Below, one piece after another: positions 5,328 through 10,330 of a stretch of DNA of 10,330 bases. Within the stretch, counting starts at the first letter, position 1, and each line of letters begins with the position of its first letter. This DNA comes from SLRI01 sp964528705. GTDB lineage: Bacteria > Pseudomonadota > Alphaproteobacteria > Geminicoccales > Geminicoccaceae. A program made the position numbers and the translations under genes. Below the pieces are notes generated by a model. That model worked only from the letters and a program-made list of their open reading frames with translations, was not told where the DNA came from and ran no database searches. The stretch spans positions 1 to 10,330 of the forward strand of contig CAZGUW010000172.1 in the NCBI GenBank assembly GCA_964528705.1, in the 5' to 3' direction.

Positions 5328-7775
5328 GTGGGGAAAAGGTGTTGCTGCGCCGCTTTGGCCATGCTCCTGCCGCTCGCCTGCCTGCCCGGTGCCGCCGACG
5401 CGACCTCGGCCTGCGACAGGCTGGTTGGCGCCTGGTGGTGGCCGGATGGCAGCCATGTCACCCTGCGTGACGACTTCGGGCTCGAGGCCCGGGCCGGGGC
5501 CGAAGGACCGCCGGTGCTGACCGGCGACTGGTCCTGCGATCCCGACGACCGGAGCGTGCTCATCGAGTGGGAGAACGGGCTCTCCGAGACCGTCCCCCTC
5601 TCGGCCGACGGCGGCCGCCTGGAGGGCCGCGGCCGCGAGCATGGGGCCGCCGCCCCTGCCGGCGGCGACGGAACGGAGGACCTGGCGCCGACACCCGAGA
5701 ACATCGCTGCGGTGCAGGAAGCACAGATCGACGCGGGCCTCGCCGCCTACAACCGGGGTGACCACGTCACGGCCTACCGGATCTGGCGGCCCATCGCCGA
5801 GCTCGGCAATGCCCGCGCCCAGAACAATCTCGGCGCCCTCTACGACAGTGGGCACGGCGTGGCGCTGAACGATGCCGAGGCGGTCCTCTGGTTCGAGCGC
5901 TCGGCCGGGCAGGGCCACAAGCTGGGCCAGCACAACCTGGCCCGGCACCTGCGCGACGGCCGCGGCGTCGCGGTCGACATCCCCGAGGCCGCAAGACTCT
6001 TCCGGCTTTCCGCCGAGCAGGGCCATGCACCGGCAGCGAACGAGCTCGGCCGCCTGCACTATGACGGCCGGATCGCCGGCGCCGACGACCGCGAGGCCGT
6101 CAGATGGTTCCGTCAGGCTGCCCTCGCCGGCAATCCCTGGGCGCAGTTCAACCTCGGCCTCGCCTACGAGAATGGCCGGGGCGTGCTGCCGAACCTGGCC
6201 GCGGCCTGGCAGCGCTTCAAAACCGCGGCCGAAACCCACGCCCCGGGCGATGCCGAGGCGGCCGAGGCCGCCAAGGAAAGGGTGCTGAAGCGCCTGAGCG
6301 GTGAGGTGCCGGGCGGCATCGTCTTCAAGTCGAACCGCATCGAGACCGCCAACACCTACGATGTGCGGGCCACGACGGCCTACGAGATGCTGGAGGCGGG
6401 CGATTTCCGCCTCGCCCTCTTCGGCTTCAACCTGGCGCTGGCCGAGATGGAGGACCACGGCCAGACACCCGACAGGAACGGCACGCTGGAGGAGGTCTAC
6501 TGGGCCCGCATCGAGTCGCTCGAGGGCCTGGGCCGCATTGAGGAGGCGGACCAGACCTGGCTCGCCCTCGTGCGCGCTGTCCCCTGGTCGGTCGTCTTTG
6601 ATCCCGAGCCGGCGCTCGCGGCCACCAATCGCCTCCTGGCAGAGGACCCCGACAATCCGGAATACCTGACCCTGCGCGCCGATGCCCATGCCGCGCTCGG
6701 CGACGACGCGGCCTGGTTCGCCGACACCGACCGGCGGGTGGCGCTCGAGACCGATGACCATCGCCGGGCGGAGGCGCTGGTGGAGCGATCGTGGGCGCAT
6801 GCGGCACTGGATCGGCCGAGGGAAGCCCTCGCCGACGCCGAGGCCGCGGTGGCGCTCGATCCGTCGCCCGGGAAGCTCGGCCACCGCGCCGGGCGGCACC
6901 GCGCGCTCGGCCACGCGGCCGAAGCGCGGGCCGACTACACGGCAGCGCTCGAAGGACTCGCCGAGGACGACTGGCGCATGGAGGACTATCGCATCGCCCG
7001 CGCCGAGCTGGCGGCCGAGCTCGGCGACCCCGAGGCGGCGCTGGCCGACCTCGACGCGGTCATCGAAAGAGGCGGGGGCGTCGACCGCGCCGAGCGCGAC
7101 CAGCTCGTGCTGCGCGCCGAAATGCTGGTGACCCTCGGCCTCGAGGAACGGGCGGCGCTGGACCTGGCCGAGCTCACCGAGCGCGACGCCGGCTTCGTCG
7201 AAAAGGAGCTGCAACCGAAGCTCGAGGCAATCCGCGCGGCGCGCGAGCCGCCGCCGGAGGCTCCGGGTCTCGATCGGACGCTCGGCGGCAAGGCCTGGCG
7301 GATGGGCACCGCCCTTGCCGTCGGCACAGTGCGCCACATGGTGACGGGCATGGCCGAGCCGCTCGAGCTCCGGCACGCTGCCGCAGCCCTCGGCCAGGAG
7401 CTCGGCGTCACCGTGCCGGCCCTGCCGGAGCGCGGCAGCGAGGCCCGCGCCAATCTCGAAGCAGCGGTCGTCTATCTGAGGGCGGCCAGCGACGACCTCT
7501 CGGCCGCGATGGTGGCGGGCGAGGATCCAATGGTCTCCTTCGTCTTCCGCCTCGCGGTCGATCTCGGCGTCCTGGCCACGGTCCACGGCTACGGGCTCGC
7601 CGGCCTCAACGCCGCCCTCGTCGAGCACGCTACCGTCGACGGCCTCTTCAGCGGCGTGCCGGAGGAAATCTACCAGCCCTTCCTCGACGCCGTGGCCAGC
7701 GGCGCCGACCAGGCGGCGCTCGACGCGGCCCTGCGCGAGCTCGACGAGCGGAGCACGCGCTTTTTCGAGGGCTGA
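5328..7775 (+). CDS. exported Sel1-like/TPR repeat protein, second paralogue of the tandem pair
   Basis: The 815-residue product is collinear with the protein just upstream. It begins with a basic MGKR, an unusual CCC, a hydrophobic core AALAMLLPLACL and an AADA cleavage-type end, a typical Sec signal. The mature N-terminal domain has GAWWWPDG, HVTL, GDWSCD and LSADG, with C29 and C70 at exactly the same 41-residue spacing as in the first paralogue; no other cysteine occurs in the mature part. A Pro/Gly-rich linker (about 101-128) precedes five Sel1-like repeats (about 132-307), TPR-like helix pairs (about 349-620), and the shared C-terminal domain (about 650-815) ending STRFFEG. In the block 332-416 I count 52 identities over 85 ungapped positions with the paralogue's 328-412. 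The gene follows its partner by 20 bases, so co-transcription is likely. Its function is unknown; an export-linked scaffold or envelope role is only an inference. Confidence 0.85.
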   Translation: MGKRCCCAALAMLLPLACLPGAADATSACDRLVGAWWWPDGSHVTLRDDFGLEARAGAEGPPVLTGDWSCDPDDRSVLIEWENGLSETVPLSADGGRLEGRGREHGAAAPAGGDGTEDLAPTPENIAAVQEAQIDAGLAAYNRGDHVTAYRIWRPIAELGNARAQNNLGALYDSGHGVALNDAEAVLWFERSAGQGHKLGQHNLARHLRDGRGVAVDIPEAARLFRLSAEQGHAPAANELGRLHYDGRIAGADDREAVRWFRQAALAGNPWAQFNLGLAYENGRGVLPNLAAAWQRFKTAAETHAPGDAEAAEAAKERVLKRLSGEVPGGIVFKSNRIETANTYDVRATTAYEMLEAGDFRLALFGFNLALAEMEDHGQTPDRNGTLEEVYWARIESLEGLGRIEEADQTWLALVRAVPWSVVFDPEPALAATNRLLAEDPDNPEYLTLRADAHAALGDDAAWFADTDRRVALETDDHRRAEALVERSWAHAALDRPREALADAEAAVALDPSPGKLGHRAGRHRALGHAAEARADYTAALEGLAEDDWRMEDYRIARAELAAELGDPEAALADLDAVIERGGGVDRAERDQLVLRAEMLVTLGLEERAALDLAELTERDAGFVEKELQPKLEAIRAAREPPPEAPGLDRTLGGKAWRMGTALAVGTVRHMVTGMAEPLELRHAAAALGQELGVTVPALPERGSEARANLEAAVVYLRAASDDLSAAMVAGEDPMVSFVFRLAVDLGVLATVHGYGLAGLNAALVEHATVDGLFSGVPEEIYQPFLDAVASGADQAALDAALRELDERSTRFFEG

Positions 7776-7794
7776 AGCGAGTGCTCAGCCCTCG
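7766..7794. terminator. bidirectional hairpin spanning the stop codons of convergent genes
   Basis: CGAGGGCTGA (7766-7775) and TCAGCCCTCG (7785-7794) are perfect reverse complements: a 10-bp stem with a 9-base loop. The inner three base pairs of the stem are the TGA stops of the two converging genes, so the stem is built from the coding tails (both proteins end Glu-Gly-stop with the same codons). It is well placed to stop transcription from both sides. Neither strand has a T-run after the stem; on the plus strand TTTTT precedes it. This is therefore not a textbook intrinsic terminator and could instead be an RNA 3'-end stabiliser. Confidence 0.45.
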
Positions 7795-8978
7795 GCCGGA
7801 TGCCCGTCGAACCGCACGGTTTCACAACCGCTGAACCGCGCCACCCGCGCCAGTTCGGCCTCCAGCCGGCCGAGTCGGCCGCGGCTCGGCCGCACGCCCG
7901 GCTCCCACCAGAGCCGGCGGACGGCGAGCGTGCCCGAGCCGCGCTCGGCCCGCATGTCGATGCGGCCGACGAAGCGGTCGCCCTCGAGCAGCGGGAAGAC
8001 GTAGTAGCCCCAGCGCCGCTTCGCCTCGGGCACGAAGACCTCGATCCGGTAGTCGAAATTGAAGAGCCGGAGCGCCCGGTCGCGGTCGCGGACGAGCGGG
8101 TCGAACGGGCTGAGCACGCGGATGCGGGGCGGCGGCGGCAGGTCGTCGGGGTGGAGATCGAGCAGCCTCGCATCGGCCAGCACCTTCCGTGGCGCCGAGC
8201 CGTCGGCCGATTCGATCAGGGCGGGCACGGCGCCATGCGCGGCATCGGCGCACCATGCCTTCGCCTCCGCCGGCGTGACGATCGCCCAGAAGGCCGCGAT
8301 CTCGCCCGACGTCGCGAAGCCCAGCCGGTCGAGCGCCGAGCGGCAGGCCCAGTCGACGAGCGCTGCGTCGTCGATCCCGGCATGGCGGTGCGCCTGCGGG
8401 ATCACCCGCTCGACGAGGTCGTAGACCTTCTGGAATCCGTCCCGCCGGCAGACGGCGAGCCGGCCGGTGCGCCAGAGATATTCGAGCGCCTTCTTGGACG
8501 GATGCCACTCCCACCAGCCCTGGCTGCGCGGCCGGTCCGGGGCCGGCTCGTTCAGCTCGCGGGCGAGGACCGGGCCGTTCTGCGCGATGTGCGCCAGGAC
8601 GCCCTCCGCCTCGGCGTCGAAGCCTTCGCCGTGCCAGCGCTGCCAGCGGGTGCGCAGGCGCTCGGTCGTGCGGTCGAAATGCCGTTGCCAGTAGGGATAG
8701 AAGGCAGTCGGGATGATCGAGGCGTCGTGCGTCCAGTGCTCGAAGAGGGCGCGGTCCTTCTCGACCAGCGCCTTCAGGTGCCGGGGCTGGTAGGTCTGGC
8801 TGCGGCCCAGGAGGATCATGTGATGGGCGCGCTCGACCGTGTTGATGCTGTCGATCTGCACGAAGCCCAGCCGGTCGATCGTCTCCAGCAGCCCGGCCTT
8901 GCCCATCTTCCGGCCCGGCGGGTCGAGGAGGCCGTGCCGGTGCATGAAGACACGGCGGGCGAGGCGGTTGCTGATCAT
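7785..8978 (-). CDS. ycaQ: YcaQ/AlkX-type DNA glycosylase (winged-helix, HTH_42 family)
   Basis: This 397-residue cytoplasmic protein belongs to the family containing E. coli YcaQ (AlkX), which unhooks DNA interstrand crosslinks, and Streptomyces AlkZ, which protects against azinomycin B. Seen: an N-terminal helical region with the catalytic motif GFVQIDSIN, giving Q41-I42-D43. Q-x-D is the YcaQ form, whereas AlkZ has Q-x-Q. ERAHHMILLGR follows, then WTHDASIIP (82-90), the winged-helix region around GWWEWHPSKKALEYLWRTG (154-172), and the conserved C-terminal block from LSPFDPLVRDRDR (289-301) through FDYRIEVFVP to GRIDMRAER. The length fits the family. The start ATG overlaps the exporter's TGA in ATGA (8975-8978), so translation is probably coupled; only a weak GAGAA lies upstream. 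It converges on the second repeat-protein gene with 9 bases between stops. The family is clear, but the lesion it acts on is not known. Confidence 0.88.
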   Translation of the reverse strand: MISNRLARRVFMHRHGLLDPPGRKMGKAGLLETIDRLGFVQIDSINTVERAHHMILLGRSQTYQPRHLKALVEKDRALFEHWTHDASIIPTAFYPYWQRHFDRTTERLRTRWQRWHGEGFDAEAEGVLAHIAQNGPVLARELNEPAPDRPRSQGWWEWHPSKKALEYLWRTGRLAVCRRDGFQKVYDLVERVIPQAHRHAGIDDAALVDWACRSALDRLGFATSGEIAAFWAIVTPAEAKAWCADAAHGAVPALIESADGSAPRKVLADARLLDLHPDDLPPPPRIRVLSPFDPLVRDRDRALRLFNFDYRIEVFVPEAKRRWGYYVFPLLEGDRFVGRIDMRAERGSGTLAVRRLWWEPGVRPSRGRLGRLEAELARVARFSGCETVRFDGHPAEG

Positions 8979-10330
8979 GCAGTTCTCGTTGGCGCGTTGG
9001 TGAAACGGGCCGCCGCGACGAGGCCGATGGCGGCGAGCGGCAGGCAGGCGAGGAAGACGAGAAGCCCCGTGCGCGCCAGCGCGGCCGGATCGCCCTCGAG
9101 CCCGGCCGCGTTGGCGACGATGCCGACATAGGCGGCCCCGAGCGCATAGCCGAGGCGCTGGACGGTGGGAATGGCGGCCGCCACCAGCGCCTGCTCGCCC
9201 GGCTCCGCCACGGCCGAAGCCCGGCGCAGGATGAAGGTCCAGGCCGTGCCGAAGCCGAGCCCCTGCAGGATGGCGGAGGCGCCGACGAGCCAGATCGGGC
9301 CGAAGGGCACGCTCCAGGCGAGGCCCATGATGCTCAGCGTCACCATGAAGAGCCCCAGCAGGATCAGCCGGGCATCGTGGCGCTCCGGGCTGCCCGAGAC
9401 CGTGGCGGCACCCACCGACCAGGCGATGGATTCGAGGGCGATGATGTAGCCGGCGACCAGAGGCGAGACGCCGTGCAGGCTCGTCAGCAGGAAGGGCACG
9501 TAGACGCCGATGGCGATGGTCGAGGCGGCGAAGGCGAGGATCATGGTGAGCGCGGCACCGACCGGTGTCCCGAGCCCGATCGGCCGCCGCGGCAGCAGCC
9601 GGCCGGTCGATGAGACCGCATCGAGCCAGAGGAAGAGGGCGAGGCAGGCGAGGCCGAGGAGCACGAAGGCCGGGGTGTGCAGCGGCCCCACGGCAATGCC
9701 GGCATAGGCGATGGCGACGACGCCGAGCGCCAGCCAGAGCAGCCGGAAGGCCGGAAAGCGCCCGTCCCTCGCATCGCCCCTGTCGTCGGCTACAGGCTCC
9801 GTCCGGGTCACGAGCCAGCCGGCGAGCAGCACGGCCTGCAGCGCGAAGCAGAGAAAGCCCAGGCGCCACGTCGCAAGCTCGACGAAGAGCCCGCCGATCA
9901 GCGGTCCCATGAAGGCCGAGACCCCCCAGACGGTGGAGATGACTGCCATGACCCGCGCCATCAGCCGGGGCGGGAAGAGCCTTGTGACGGCGACGAAGGA
10001 AAGGGCGGCCAGCCCGCCGCCGCCAAGGCCCTGCATGAGACGGCCGACCAGCAGCACCCACATGGCCGGGGCGAGGGCGCTCAGCACGCAGCCGGCGGCG
10101 AAGAGGAGGGCCGCCATCGCCATCGGCCGGCGCAGGCCGAGGCGGAGCGCCAGGAGGCCCGAGGCGGCGCCGGCGGTGATCGAGCCGATCTCGTAGAGCG
10201 CTATGGTCCAGGGCATCAGGCTGACGCCGCCGATCTCCGCCACGATCGCCGGCAGCATGGTGGCGACCAGCAGCCCGTCCGCGGCGTGCAGCCAGACGCC
10301 GAGCCCGACGATGGCGAGCGACGCCCGGTG
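8975..10330 (-). CDS. MFS drug:H+ antiporter, DHA2-like 14-helix type (5' end outside window)
   Basis: This is an inner-membrane exporter whose first codons lie beyond the right edge. The frame stays open to base 10330, and the sequence there (LAIVGLGVWLHAADGLLVAT) is a first membrane helix, so the ATG at 10258 is almost certainly internal. In the 451 visible residues I count about 14 hydrophobic segments, the DHA2 topology. Family motifs include a D1-like ADGLLVATMLP in helix 1, a motif-A-like LRLGLRRP between helices 2 and 3, motif B GRLMQGLGGGG in helix 4, and the antiporter motif C WGVSAFMGPLIGG in helix 5, followed by TWRLGF. A hydrophilic loop with EPVADDRGDARDGRF follows helix 6. The TGA stop overlaps the ATG of the downstream glycosylase gene. 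The substrate cannot be read from sequence; a toxic or DNA-damaging compound is suggested only by the coupled repair gene. Confidence 0.88.
   Translation of the reverse strand, partial: HRASLAIVGLGVWLHAADGLLVATMLPAIVAEIGGVSLMPWTIALYEIGSITAGAASGLLALRLGLRRPMAMAALLFAAGCVLSALAPAMWVLLVGRLMQGLGGGGLAALSFVAVTRLFPPRLMARVMAVISTVWGVSAFMGPLIGGLFVELATWRLGFLCFALQAVLLAGWLVTRTEPVADDRGDARDGRFPAFRLLWLALGVVAIAYAGIAVGPLHTPAFVLLGLACLALFLWLDAVSSTGRLLPRRPIGLGTPVGAALTMILAFAASTIAIGVYVPFLLTSLHGVSPLVAGYIIALESIAWSVGAATVSGSPERHDARLILLGLFMVTLSIMGLAWSVPFGPIWLVGASAILQGLGFGTAWTFILRRASAVAEPGEQALVAAAIPTVQRLGYALGAAYVGIVANAAGLEGDPAALARTGLLVFLACLPLAAIGLVAAARFTNAPTRTA

Noticed and set aside
2878..5402. Lipoprotein signal in the paralogues, because a Cys lies near the end of each hydrophobic region
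   Set aside because: The residues before C26 of the first paralogue (AAA) and before C18 of the second (PLA) lack the usual Leu at -3. C26 and C29 align with each other as part of the mature domain's cysteine pair.
2863..7628. Two long minus-strand open frames opposite the paralogue genes (785 and 778 codons)
   Set aside because: They are antisense shadows. The plus-strand proteins have signal peptides, repeats, good ribosome sites and mutual homology. The antisense frames resemble each other only because the sense genes do.
8979..10061. Extending the glycosylase frame upstream to 10061 as a larger fusion protein
   Set aside because: That stretch translates to an Arg/Ala/Pro-rich sequence and is the shadow of the MFS gene in another frame. 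The glycosylase family begins at the ATG at 8978.

Overview
The window is GC-rich DNA with tightly packed genes and strong G/C preference at third codon positions. Together with the gene content (a GcvT-fused dimethylglycine-dehydrogenase-like flavoenzyme, exported Sel1-repeat proteins, AnmK), this suggests an alphaproteobacterial chromosome, perhaps of the Rhodospirillales/Rhizobiales type. The lineage is inferred; there is no rRNA or tRNA to anchor it. I see no mobile element, CRISPR array, tRNA, rRNA or integrase.

Layout, left to right. (1) 1-205, plus strand: the C-terminal end of anmK (anhydro-N-acetylmuramic acid kinase, cell-wall recycling), cut by the window edge. (2) 202-2604, minus strand: an 800-residue FAD oxidoreductase fused to a GcvT folate-binding domain. 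It converges on anmK so closely that the two stop codons share one CTAG palindrome. (3) 2605-2877: a 273-base divergent intergenic region holding a 75-base AT-rich island (21 G/C in 75) with three copies of an 8-base CTTGAWWT word. (4) 2878-5307 and 5328-7775, plus strand: two tandem paralogous genes, 20 bases apart, each encoding a roughly 810-residue exported protein. Each has a signal peptide, a small two-cysteine N-terminal domain, about five Sel1-like repeats, several TPR-like repeats and a shared C-terminal domain ending in an aromatic-F-E-G tail. (5) 7785-10330, minus strand: a two-gene unit made of a 14-helix DHA2-type MFS exporter (5' end beyond the window) and, coupled by an ATGA overlap, a YcaQ/AlkX-type DNA glycosylase.

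The paralogue pair and the glycosylase converge with only 9 bases between stop codons. A perfect 10-bp inverted repeat there contains both stop codons.

How the genes may work together: exporter plus crosslink-repair glycosylase reads as a small genotoxin-tolerance unit (inference). The two exported repeat proteins form their own transcription unit, divergent from the flavoenzyme. No function can be assigned to them from sequence, and they are the best candidate here for something undescribed. The flavoenzyme probably oxidises an N-methylated amine and passes the one-carbon unit to tetrahydrofolate, but no sibling genes of betaine or sarcosine catabolism are visible nearby.
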